DNA of 64,000 bases from Corella eumyota. Lineage: Eukaryota > Chordata > Ascidiacea > Phlebobranchia > Corellidae. The notes under the pieces were generated by a model. The model was not told the DNA's origin. It saw only the letters and a program-made list of their open reading frames with translations, and did no database searches. Shown here piece by piece: positions 1 through 13,300 of the stretch; positions within the stretch are counted from its first letter, which is position 1, and each line of letters begins with the position of its first letter. The stretch covers positions 12,036,501 through 12,100,500 of the forward strand of contig OY720097.1 of NCBI GenBank assembly GCA_963082875.1, written 5' to 3'. A program made the translations under genes and the position numbers.

Positions 1-3000
1 ACGGAGATGAGACGGAGATGAGACGGAGATGAGACGGAGATGAGACGGAGATGAGACGGAGATGAGACGGAGATGAGACGGAGATGAGACGGAGATGAGA
101 CGGAGATGAGACGGAGATGAGACGGAGATGAGACGGAGATGAGACGGAGATGAGACGGAGATGAGACGGAGATGAGACGGAGATGAGACGGAGATGAGAC
201 GGAGATGAGACGGAGATGAGACGGAGATGAGACGGAGATGAGACGGAGATGAGACGGAGATGAGACGGAGATGAGACGGAGATGAGACGGAGATGAGACG
301 GAGATGAGACGGAGATGAGACGGAGATGAGACGGAGATGAGACGGAGATGAGACGGAGATGAGACGGAGATGAGACGGAGATGAGACGGAGATGAGACGG
401 AGATGAGACGGAGATGAGACGGAGATGAGACGGAGATGAGACGGAGATGAGACGGAGATGAGACGGAGATGAGACGGAGATGAGACGGAGATGAGACGGA
501 GATGAGACGGAGATGAGACGGAGATGAGACGGAGATGAGACGGAGATGAGACGGAGATGAGACGGAGATGAGACGGAGATGAGACGGAGATGAGACGGAG
601 ATGAGACGGAGATGAGACGGAGATGAGACGGAGATGAGACGGAGATGAGACGGTGATGAGACGGAGATGAGACGGAGATGAGACGGAGATGAGACGGAGA
701 TGAGACGGAGATGAGACGGAGATGAGACGGAGATGAGACGGAGATGAGACGGAGATGAGACGGAGATGAGACGGAGATGAGACGGAGATGAGACGGAGAT
801 GAGACGGAGATGAGACGGAGATGAGACGGAGATGAGACGGAGATGAGACGGAGATGAGACGGAGATGAGACGGAGATGAGACGGAGATGAGACGGAGATG
901 AGACGGAGATGAGACGGAGATGAGACGGAGATGAGACGGAGATGAGACGGAGATGAGACGGAGATGAGACGGAGATGAGACGGAGATGAGACGGAGATGA
1001 GACGGAGATGAGACGGAGATGAGACGGAGATGAGACGGAGATGAGACGGAGATGAGACGGAGATGAGACGGAGATGAGACGGAGATGAGACGGAGATGAG
1101 ACGGAGATGAGACGGAGATGAGACGGAGATGAGACGGAGATGAGACGGTGATGAGACGGAGATGAGACGGAGATGAGACGGAGATGAGACGGAGATGAGA
1201 CGGAGATGAGACGGAGATGAGACGGAGATGAGACGGAGATGAGACGGAGATGAGACGGAGATGAGACGGAGATGAGACGGAGATGAGACGGAGATGAGAC
1301 GGAGATGAGACGGAGATGAGACGGAGATGAGACGGAGATGAGACGGAGATGAGACGGAGATGAGACGGAGATGAGACGGAGATGAGACGGAGATGAGACG
1401 GAGATGAGACGGAGATGAGACGGAGATGAGACGGAGATGAGACGGAGATGAGACGGAGATGAGACGGAGATGAGACGGAGATGAGACGGAGATGAGACGG
1501 AGATGAGACGGAGATGAGACGGAGATGAGACGGAGATGAGACGGAGATGAGACGGAGATGAGACGGAGATGAGACGGAGATGAGACGGAGATGAGACGGA
1601 GATGAGACGGAGATGAGACGGAGATGAGACGGAGATGAGACGGAGATGAGACGGAGATGAGACGGAGATGAGACGGAGATGAGACGGAGATGAGACGGAG
1701 ATGAGATGAGATGGAGATGAGATGGAGATGAGATGGAGATGGAGATGGAGATGGAGATGAGATGGAGATGAGATGGAGATGAGATGAGATGGAGATGAGA
1801 TGGAGATGGAGATGAGATGGAGATGGAGATGGAGATGAGACGGAGATGAGACGGAAATGAGACGGAGATGAGACGGAGATGAGACGGAGATGAGACGGAG
1901 ATGAGACGGAGATGAGACGGAGATGAGACGGAGATGAGACGGAGATGAGACGGAGATGAGACGGAGATGAGACGGAGATGAGACGGAGATGAGACGGAGA
2001 TGAGACGGAGATGAGACGGAGATGAGACGGAGATGAGACGGAGATGAGACGGAGATGAGACGGAGATGAGACGGAGATGAGACGGAGATGAGACGGAGAT
2101 GAGACGGAGATGAGACGGAGATGAGACGGAGATGAGACGGAGATGAGACGGAGATGAGACGGAGATGAGACGGAGATGAGACGGAGATGAGACGGAGATG
2201 AGACGGAGATGAGACGGAGATGAGACGGAGATGAGACGGAGATGAGACGGAGATGAGACGGAGATGAGACGGAGATGAGACGGAGATGAGACGGAGATGA
2301 GACGGAGATGAGACGGAGATGAGACGGAGATGAGACGGAGATGAGACGGAGATGAGACGGAGATGAGACGGAGATGAGACGGAGATGAGACGGAGATGAG
2401 ACGGAGATGAGACGGAGATGAGACGGAGATGAGACGGAGATGAGACGGAGATGAGACGGAGATGAGACGGAGATGAGACGGAGATGAGACGGAGATGAGA
2501 CGGAGATGAGACGGAGATGAGACGGAGATGAGACGGAGATGAGACGGAGATGAGACGGTGATGAGACGGAGATGAGACGGAGATGAGACGGAGATGAGAC
2601 GGAGATGAGACGGAGATGATACGGAGATGAGACGGAGATGAGACGGAGATGAGACGGAGATGAGACGGAGATGAGACGGAGATGAGACGGAGATGAGACG
2701 GAGATGAGACGGAGATGAGACGGAGATGAGACGGAGATGAGACGGAGATGAGACGGAGATGAGACGGAGATGAGACGGAGATGAGACGGAGATGAGACGG
2801 AGATGAGACGGAGATGAGACGGAGATGAGACGGAGATGAGACGGAGATGAGACGGAGATGAGACGTAGATGAGACGGAGATGAGACGGAGATGAGACGGA
2901 GATGAGACGGAGATGAGACGGAGATGAGACGGAGATGAGACGGAGATGAGACGGAGATGAGACGGAGATGAGACGGAGATGAGACGGAGATGAGACGGAG

Positions 3001-4395
3001 ATGAGACGGAGATGAGACGGAGATGAGACGGAGATGAGACGGAGATGAGACGGAGATGAGACGGAGATGAGACGGAGATGAGACGGAGATGAGACGGAGA
3101 TGAGACGGAGATGAGACGGAGATGAGACGGAGATGAGACGGAGATGAGACGGAGATGAGACGGAGATGAGACGGAGATGAGACGGAGATGAGACGGAGAT
3201 GAGACGGAGATGAGACGGAGATGAGACGGAGATGAGACGGAGATGAGACGGAGATGAGACGGAGATGAGACGGAGATGAGACGGAGATGAGACGGAGATG
3301 GAGATGAGATGGAGATGAGATGGAGATGAGATGAGATGGAGATGAGATGGAGATGAGATGGAGATGGGATGGAGATGAGATGAGATGGAGATGAGATGGA
3401 GATGAGATGGAGATGAGATGGAGATGAGATGGAGATGAGATGGAGATGAGATGGAGATGAGATGAGATGGAGATGAGATGGAGATGAGATGGAGATGAGA
3501 TGGAGATGAGATGGAGATGAGATGGAGATGAGATGAGATGGAGGTGGGATGGAGGTGGGATGGAGGTGGGATGGAGGTGGGATGGAGGTGGGATGGAGGT
3601 GGGATGGAGGTGGGATGGAGATGAGATGGAGATGAGATGGAGATGGAGATGAGATGGAGATGAGATGGAGATGAGATGGAGATGAGATGAGATGGAGATG
3701 AGATGGAGATGAGATGGAGATGAGATGAGATGGAGATGAGATGGAGATGAGATGGAGATGAGATGGAGATGAGATGGAGATGAGATGGAGATGAGATGGA
3801 GATGAGATGGAGATGAGATGGAGATGAGATGGAGATGAGATGAGATGGAGATGAGATGGAGATGAGATGAGATGGAGATGAGATGGAGATGAGATGGAGA
3901 TGAGATGGAGATGAGATGGAGATGAGATGGAGATGAGATGAGATGGAGGTGGGATGGAGGTGGGATGGAGGTGGGATGGAGGTGGGATGGAGGTGGGATG
4001 GAGGTGGGATGGAGGTGGGATGGAGGTGGGATGGAGGTGGGATGGAGGTGGGATGGAGGTGGGATGGAGGTGGGATGGAGGTGGGATGGAGGTGGGATGG
4101 AGGTGGGATGGAGGTGGGATGGAGGTGGGATGGAGGTGGGATGGAGATGAGATATGGAGGTGGGATGGAGGTGGGATGGAGGTGGGATGGAGGTGGGATG
4201 GAGGTGGGATGGAGGTGGGATGGAGGTGGGATGGAGGTGGGATGGAGGTGGGATGGAGTTGGGATGGAGGTGGGATGGAGGTGGGATGGAGGTGGGATGG
4301 AGGTGGGATGGAGGTGGGATGGAGATGAGATATGGAGGTGGGATGGAGGTGGGATGGAGGTGGGATGGAGGTGGGATGGAGGTGGGATGGAGATG
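1..4395. repeat. 11-bp tandem satellite with three variant blocks
   Basis: The whole stretch is built from an 11-bp period. From 1 to about 1700 and from about 1840 to 3290 the unit is ACGGAGATGAG, nearly invariant apart from rare single changes (for example ACGGTGATGAG near 650, 1146 and 2555). Around 1704-1840 and 3290-3940 the unit is ATGGAGATGAG, mixed with shorter 5- and 6-bp pieces. At about 3541-3615 and 3944-4395 it becomes ATGGAGGTGGG. The left edge is cut by the window, so the true length is unknown. No coding function is supported: open frames here simply translate the repeat into an 11-residue period. Confidence 0.97.
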
Positions 4396-4411
4396 GGAGC
4401 TTTAATTGTTG

Positions 4412-4885
4412 AGGGGGGACCCCATAGATAATTGCACATTTGCTTTTACATCTTATAAATAAATATCTTACTATTTGTTGTGCGTAATAATTTTAAAGAA
4501 AATAATTTTACAAATTAAACTTTTAAGGAAACTTTAAATATTATTACCGTATCATATTATCAAACGTAATATGACACGTCCCTTTAAGCTAAAGTTATAA
4601 GACATTAGCTTAAATTGTGGAGTGGGGGGACCCCATAGATAATTGCACATTTGCTCTTACATCTTAAATATACATACCTTACTATTTGTGGTGCGTAATA
4701 ATTTTAAAAAAATTAATTTTAAAAATTTTACTTTTATGAAAAATTTAAAAATTTTTATCGAACCTGTTAACTTTTGTTAAAATGTTTTTCCGTTTATATA
4801 ATTTTGTTATCTAAAATTTTTTAAATCTAAGTTTATAAAGTTTAGGAATTATCGCATTTTTACCATATCACAGTATCAAATGTAA
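4412..4885 (+). repeat. Two diverged tandem copies of a GGGGGACCCC-headed repeat
   Basis: A block beginning GGGGGACCCCATAGATAATT occurs at about 4413 and again at about 4626. In both copies it is followed by the same order of motifs: a CACATTTGC stretch, TTACTATTTG, TGCGTAATAATTTT, and finally a TATCA-rich tail ending near 4570 in the first copy and near 4885 in the second. The second copy is longer and more diverged inside. It separates the 11-bp satellite from the AT-rich array. Family unknown; the short G-run/C-run at the head could be a transposon end, but no matching opposite end was found. Confidence 0.7.
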
Positions 4886-6789
4886 TACTAGATTTATTTG
4901 ATAAATAAAATATGGTTCGAAATCGTTTGATTCTTTTTTATAAATATAATTCATTTAGTAGCTTTATTAATAAATTATAAATTTAAATATGAACTTTTTT
5001 ATATTTAAACCTAATTTTAACAAACGAACATGCATTCATTGATATTGTAATAGAAAAGTAAACTAAATTTAAAAGCAAAATACCGATCTTAATTTTTTAG
5101 TAATCAAACGAGTATTAAAATATAATAATAACAAAACAATTAAAAATAAAAATTTTACACATTTTTGACTTACTTTAACATTTTACTTAAATTTTCAACC
5201 AATATTTTTTACTTTAATAGACAGCGAAAGGACGATTTTTGACGGCGACCAGAACGCTATTAAATTATTCAAGCGTTAAACTCACACTGATTCGTTATTT
5301 TATAAAAAAAACTAAAATAATAATTAAACGATATTTAGCTAGAGTTAAATCTTCATTTTAAATAGCAACATACAAAATAATAATACCAACAACATATTAA
5401 AATTTCAGAAAATTTAATCTTTAAATTTTAATAATAAAATATATTAATTAGTAATTAGTGACATTTAAATGTCGTAAATAGGTGGTTTGCGATTCGTTGG
5501 GATAATAACAAACATACTAAAAATTTAGAACTTTTACTTTTAAAGAACAAAAGTTATCGTCTTTCAAAATTCGGTCAAGTAAGAATAAAAACAACTAGAT
5601 TTATTTGATAAATAAAATATGGTTCGAAATCGTTTGATTCTTTTTTATAAATATAATTTATTTAGTAGGTTTATTAAATAAATTATAAATTTAAATATTA
5701 ACTTTTTTAAATTTAAACCTAATTTTAACAAACGAACACGCATTCATTGATATTGTAATATAAAAGTAAACCAAATTTAAAAGCAAAATACCGTTCTTAA
5801 TTTTTGGTAATCAAACGAGTATTAAAATATAATAATAACAAAACAATTAAAAAAAAAATTTTACACATTTTCTACTTATACTTTAACATTTTACTTAAAT
5901 TTTCAACCAATATATTTTACTTTAATGGACAGCGAAAAGGACGATTTTTGACGGCGACCAGAACGCTATTAAATTATTCAAGCGTTAAACTCACACTGAT
6001 TCGTTATTTTATAAAAAAACTAAAATAATGATTAAATGTTATTTAGCTAGAGTTAAATCTTCATTTTAAATAGCAACATACAAAATAATAATACCAACAA
6101 CATATTAAAATTTCAGAAAATTTAATCTTTAAATTTTAAAATTAAAATATATTAATTAGTAATTAGTGACATTTAAATGTCGTTAATAGGAGGTTTGCGA
6201 CTCGTTGGGATAATAACAAACATACTAAAAATTTAGAACTTTTACTTTTAAAGAACAAAAGTTATCGTCTTTCAAAATTCGGTCAAATAAGAATAAAAAC
6301 AATTATAAATACTAGATTTATTTGATAAATAAAATATGGTTCGAAATAATTTGATTATGTTTAGCATAAATTTTAATAAATGAAAAAAGATATGCGTAAA
6401 CATTTACTAAGACTATTACATATCTTTGATTTTTAATAAACAAACAAGTATTCAAATATATTATACATACAAAAATTAATATTTTAACCCAGTTTTAAGT
6501 TGTTAATATCAGGATACACATTAGACTAAATTTTAAATTCCTAAAATTGATTTTTGATTTGTAATAAATAAACAAGCATTTACATATATAATAAATAAAC
6601 AAAAATTATTTTTTAACTATGTTTTTTAACTATTTATATTATAAAATACATTATATCAAATTTTAAATACTTAATGTCGAACTTCAATTTTAAATAAACA
6701 AACAATAATTTAAATATAATAAACAAACAAAAATTAAATTTTTATCTATTTTTGAGATACTGATATCATGATATACAATAGACCAAGAT

Positions 6790-7370
6790 TTAAAAAAGCA
6801 ATAACAATCTTTAAATTTTAAAAAATAAACATCTATTAATTAGTAATTAGTAATAAAAATAAAAATTTTAATTCATTTTTAAGTAACTAATATCATGATA
6901 TACAAATGGCCAAGATTTAAAAAATAAATAACAATCTTTAAATTTTAATAAATAAACACCTATTAATTAGTAATTAGTGATAAAAATCAAAATTTTAATT
7001 CATTTTTAAGTTACCAATATCATGATATACAAATGACCAAGATTAAAAAAAATAAATAACAAACTTTAAATTTTAATAAATAAACACCTATTAATTAGTA
7101 ATTAGTGAAAAAAATTAAAATTTTAATTAATTTTTGAGTTACTAATATCATGATATACAATTGACAAAAATTTAAAAAATTAATAACAATCTTTAAATTT
7201 TAATAAATAAACACCTATTAATTAGTAATTAGTGATAAAAATTAAAATTTTAATTTATTTTTGAGTTAGTCATATCATAATATACAATTGACCAAGATTT
7301 AAAAAATTAATAACAACCATTAAATTTTAATAAACAAACACCTATTAATTAGTAATTAGTGATAATTAAA
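6790..7370 (+). repeat. Internal ~115-bp subrepeat of type B units
   Basis: Within the tail of type B units a block of about 110-120 bp is repeated. It contains TAACAATCTTTAAATTTTAA, AAACACCTATTAATTAGTAA, a TCATTTTTGAGTTA-like stretch, then ATATCATGATATACAA. This B unit holds about five copies. The B units at 8997, 9911, 10771, 11695, 14125 and 15759 hold between about two and six. The varying copy number explains most of the length variation of the B units. Confidence 0.85.
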
Positions 7371-10300
7371 TGTCGTAAATAGGAGGTTTGCGATTCGTTG
7401 GGATAATAACAAACATACTAAAATTTTAGAACTTTTTGTTTTAAAGAACAAAAGTTATCGTCTTTCAAAATTCTGACTAGAAAGAATAAAAACAATAATA
7501 ATAATAATAATAATAATAAATACACTGACAATAACAATATGTTTCGAAATCTAAGATTTCGAACCATAATAATTTATTTAGTAGGTTTATTAATTAAATT
7601 ATAAATTTAAATATGAACTTTTTTATATTTAAACCTAATTTTAACAAACGAACACGCATTCATTGATATTGTAATAGAAAAGTAAACTAAATTTAAAAGC
7701 AAAATACCGATCTTAATTTTTTAGTAATAACAAGTATTAAAACATAATAATAACAAAACAATTAAAAAAAAATTTTACACATTTTTGACTTATATTTTAA
7801 AATTTTACTTAAATTTTCAACCAATATTTTTTACTTTAATAGACAGCGAAAAGGACGATTTTTGACGGCGACCAGAACGCTATTAAATTATTCAAGCGTT
7901 AAACTCACACTGATTCGTTATTTTATAAAAAAAATAAAATAATGATTAAACGATATTTAGCTAGAGTTAAATCTTCATTTTAAATAGCAACATACAAAAT
8001 AATAATACCAACAACATATTAAAATTTCAGAAAATTTAATCTTTAAATTTTAAAATTAAAATATATTAATTAGTAATTAGTGACATTTAAATGTCGTTAA
8101 TAGGAGGTTTGCGATTCGTTGGGATAATAACAAACATACTAAAAATTTAGAACTTTTAGTTTTAAAGAACAAAAGTTATCGTCTTTCAAAATTTGTCGAT
8201 TAAGAATAAAAACAACTAGATTTATTTGATAAATAAAATATGGTTCGAAATCGTTTGATTCTTTTTTATGAATATAATTTATTTAGTAGGTTTATTAATT
8301 AAATTATAGATTTAAATATGAACTTTTTTATATTTAAACCTAATTTTAACAAACGAACACGCATTCATTGATATTGTAATAGAAAAGTAAACTAAATTTA
8401 AAAGCAAAATACCGATCTTAATTTTTTAGTAATTAAACGAGTATTAAAATATAATAATAACAAAACAATTAAAAAAAAATTTTACACATTTTTGACTTAT
8501 CCTTTAACATTTTACTTAAATTTTCAACCAATATTTTTTACTTCAATTGACAGCGAAAAGGACGATTTTTGACGGCGACCAGAACGCTATTAAATTATTC
8601 AAGCGTTAAACTCACACTGATTCGTTATTTTATAAAAAAACTAAAATAATGATTAAACGATATTTAGCTAGAGTTAAATCTTCATTTTAAACAGCAACAT
8701 ACAAAATAATAATACCTACAACATATTAAAATTTCAGAAAATTTAATCTTTAAATTTTAATAATAAAATATATTAATTAGTAATTAGTGACATTTAAATG
8801 TCGTAAATAGGAGGTTTGCGATTCGTTAGGATAATAACAAACATACTAAAAATTTAGAACTTTTACTTTTAAAGAACAAAAGTTATCGTCTTTCAAAATT
8901 CGTCAAATAAGAATAAAAACAATAATAATAATAATAATAATAATAAATATAATGACAATAACAATATGTTTCGAAATCTAAGATTTCGAACCATAACTAG
9001 ATTTATTTGATAAATAAAATATGGTTCGAAAATATTTGATTATTTTTAACATAAATTTTTATAAATAAAAAAAGATATGCATAAACATTAACTAAGAATA
9101 TTACAAACCTTTGGTTTTTAATAAACAAACAAGCATTTATATATATAATACAAACAAAAACTAATATTTAACCCAGTTTTAAGTTGGTGATATTAGGATA
9201 TAAATTATAGTAAATTTTAAATTCTTAAAATTGATTTTTATTAAATAAACAAGCATTTAAATATGATAAATAAACGAAAATTATTTTTCTAATATGTTTT
9301 TTAATTACTTATATTATAAAATACATCATACCAAATTTTTAATGCTTAATGTCGAACTTTAATTTTTAATGAACAAACCAGCATTTAAATACAAAAAACA
9401 AACACGAATTATTTTTTAAATTTATTTTCGAATTATAAATATTATAAGATAAAACCGACCAAAATTTAAAAACCTAATAACAATCTTTAAATTTAAATAA
9501 ACAAACACCTATTAATTAGTAATTAGTGACAAAAATTAAATTCGTTTTTGAGTTACTAATATCATGATATACAATTGACAAAAATTTAAAAAATTAATAA
9601 CAACCTTTAAATTTTAATAAACAAACACCTATTATTAAGTAATTAGTGATAAAAATTAAAATTTTAATTTATTTTTAAGTTAGTAATATCATAATATACA
9701 ATTGACCAAGATTTAAAAAATTAATAACAACCTTTAAATTTTAATAAACAAACACCTATTAATTAGTAATTAGTGATAATTAAATGTCGTAAATGGGAGG
9801 TTTGCAATTCGTTGGGATAATAACAAACATACTAAAAATTTAAAACTTTTAGTTTTAAAGAACAAAAGTTATCGTCTTTCAAAATTCTGACTAGAAAGAA
9901 TAAAAACAAAAAGATATGCATAAACATTAACTAAGAATATTACAAACCTTTGATTTTTAATAAACAAACAAGCATTTGTATATATATAATACAAACAAAA
10001 ACTAATATTTAACCCAGTTTTAAGTTGGTGATATTAGGATATAAATTATAGTAAATTTTAAATTCTTAAAATTGATTTTTATTAAATAAACAAGCATTTA
10101 AATATGATAAATAAACGAAAATTATTTTTCTAATATGTTTTTTAATTACTTATATTATAAAATACACCATACCAAATTTTTAATGCTTAATATCGAACTT
10201 TAATTTTTAATGAACAAACCAGCATTTCAATAAAAAAAACAAACAAGAATTGTTTTTTAATTCATTTTCGAATTATATATATTATAAAATAAAACCGACC

Positions 10301-13300
10301 AAAATTTAAAAACCCAATAACAATCTTTAACATTAAATAAACAAACACCTATTAATAAGTAATTAGTGACAAAAATTAAAATTTTATTCGTTTTTGAGTT
10401 ACTAATATCATAATATACAATTGACAAAAATTTAAAAAATTAATAACAATCTTTAAATTTTAATAAACAAACACCTATTATTAAGTAATTAGTGATAAAA
10501 ATTAAAATTTTAATTTATTTTTGAGTTAGTAATATCATAATATACAATTGACCAAAATTTAAAAAATTAATACCAACCTTTAAATTTTAATAAACAAACA
10601 CCTATTAATTAGTAATTAGTGATAATTAAATGTCGTAAATAGGAGGTTTGCGATTCGTTGGGATAATAACAAACATACTAAAAATTTAGAACTTTTAGTT
10701 TTAAAGAACAAAAGTTATCGTCTTTCAAAATTCTGTCTAGAAAGAATAAAAACAATAATAATAATAATAACTAGATTTATTTGATAAATAAAATATGGTT
10801 CGAAAATATTTGATTATTTTTAACATAAATCTTTATAAATAAAAAAAGAGATGCATAAACATTAACTAAGAATATTACAAACCTTTGATTTTTAATAAAC
10901 AAACAAGCATTTATATATATAATACAAACAAAAACTAATATTTAACCCAGTTTTAAGTTGGTGATATTAGGATATAAATTATAGTAAATTTTAAATTCTT
11001 AAAATTGATTTTTATTAAATAAACAAGCATTTAAATATAATAAATAAACGAAAATTATTTTTCTAATATGTTTTTTAATTACTTATATTATAAAATACAT
11101 CAAACCAAATTTTTAATGCTTAATGTCGAACTTTAATTTTTAATGAACAAACCAGCATTTAAATATAAAAAATAAACAAGAATTCTTTTTTAATTTATTT
11201 TCGAATTATAAATATTATAAGATAAAACCGACCAAAATTTATAAACCTAATAACAATCTTTAAATTTAAATAAACAAACACCTATTAATTAGTAATTAAT
11301 GACAAAAATTAAATTCGTTTTTGAGTTACTAATATCATGATATACAATTGACAAAAATTTAAAAAATTAATAACAGCTTTTAAATTTTAATAAACAAACA
11401 CCTATTATTAAGTAATTAGTGATAAAAATTAAAATTTTAATTTATTTTTGTGTTAGTAATATCATAATATACAATTGACCAAGATTTAAAAAATTAATAA
11501 CAACCTTTAAATTTTAATAAACAAATACCTATTAATTAGTAATTAGTGATAATTAAATGTCGTAAATAGGAGGTTTGTGATTCGTTGGGATAATAACAAA
11601 CATACTAAAAATTTAGAACTTTTAGTTTTAAAGAACAAAAGTTATCGTCTTTCAAAATTCTGACTAGAAAGAATAAAAACAATAATAATAATAACTAGAT
11701 TTATTTGATAAATAAAATATGGTTCGAAATTTTTTGATTATTTTTAACATAAATTTTTATAAATAAAAAAAGATATGCATAAACATTAACTAAGAATATT
11801 ACATATCTTCGAATAAACAAACAAGCATTTATATATACTATACACACAAAAACTAATATTTAACGCAGTTTTAAGTTGTTTATATCAGGATATAGATGAT
11901 ACCAAATTTTAAATTCCTAAAATTGATTTTTGATTTAAATTAAATAAACAAGCATTTAAATATGATAAACAATTGAAACTTATTTTTCAAATATGTTTTT
12001 CAACTACTTATATTTTAAAATACATTATACCAAATTTTTAATGCTTAATATCGGACTTTAACTTTTAATCAACAAACAAGCATTTAAATATAATAAACAA
12101 ACAAGAATTAATTTTTATTTCATTTTCAAGTTATAAATATTATAACATATAACTGACCAAAATTAAAAAATCTAATAACAATCATTAAATTTAAATAAAC
12201 AAACACCTATTTATTAGTAATTAGTGTTAAAAATTAAAATTTTAATTTATTTTTGAGTTACTAATATCATAATATACAATTGACAAAAATTTAAAAAATT
12301 AACAACAACCTTTAAATTTAAATAAACAAACACTTAATAATTAGTATTTAGTGATTAAAAATTAAAATTTTAATTCAGTTTTGAGTTACTAATATCATGA
12401 TATACAATTGACCAAGATTTGAAAAATTAATAACAACCTTTAAATTTTAATAAATAAACACTTATTAATTAGTAATTAGTGATAATTAAATGTTGTAAAT
12501 AGGAGAATGAAAACATAATTTGATAATAAACAACATACTAAAATTTCAGATTTTTAAATTCTAAGGAACTAAAGATATCGTCTTTCAAAATTGGGACTAG
12601 AAAGAATAAAAATAATATTAATAAAAATAATAATAACTAGATTTATTTGATAAATAAAATATGGTTCGAAATTATTTAATTCTTTTTTATAAATATAATT
12701 TATTTAGTAGGTTTATTAATTAAATTATAAATTTAAATATAAACTTTTGTATATTTAAACCTAATTTTAACAAGCGAACACGCACTTATTGATATTGTAA
12801 TATAAAAGTAAACTAAATTTAAAAGCAAAATACCGATCTTAATTTTTTAGTAATCAAACAAGTATTAAAATATAATAATAACAAAACAATTAAAACAAAA
12901 ATTTTACACATTTTTTACTTATATTTTAACATTTTACTTAAATTTTCAACCAATATTTTTTACTTTAATGGACAGCAAAAAGGACGATTTTTGACGGCGA
13001 CCAGAACGCTATTAAATTATTCAAGCGTTAAACTCACACTGATTCATTATTTTATAAAAAACAAAAATAATGATTAAACGATATTTAGCTAGAGTTAAAT
13101 CTTCATTTTAAATAGCAACATACAAAATAATAATACCAACAACATATTAAAATTTCAGCAAATTTAATCTTTAAATTTTAATAATAAAATATATTAATTA
13201 GTAATTAGTGATAATTAAATGTCGTTAATAGGAGGTTTGCGATTCGTTGGGATAATAACAAACATACTAAAAATTCAGAACTTTTAGTTTTAAAGAACAA

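Noticed and set aside
3943-4431. Open frames of up to 162 codons with an 11-residue repeat (MEVGWRWDGGG)
   Set aside because: Three 11-bp units make 33 bp, so any frame free of stops translates the satellite. All frames behave alike and there is no promoter or non-repeat domain.
4920-4935. GGTTCGAAATC in unit heads as a tRNA-like B box
   Set aside because: It resembles the B-box consensus at most positions, but no A box lies at the proper distance and no cloverleaf forms, so a tRNA-derived SINE is not supported.
5804-6028. 74-codon frame also present at 13568-13792
   Set aside because: Both lie at the same place in two type A repeat units. The frame begins without ATG, is not kept in the other A units, and its composition is that of AT-rich DNA.
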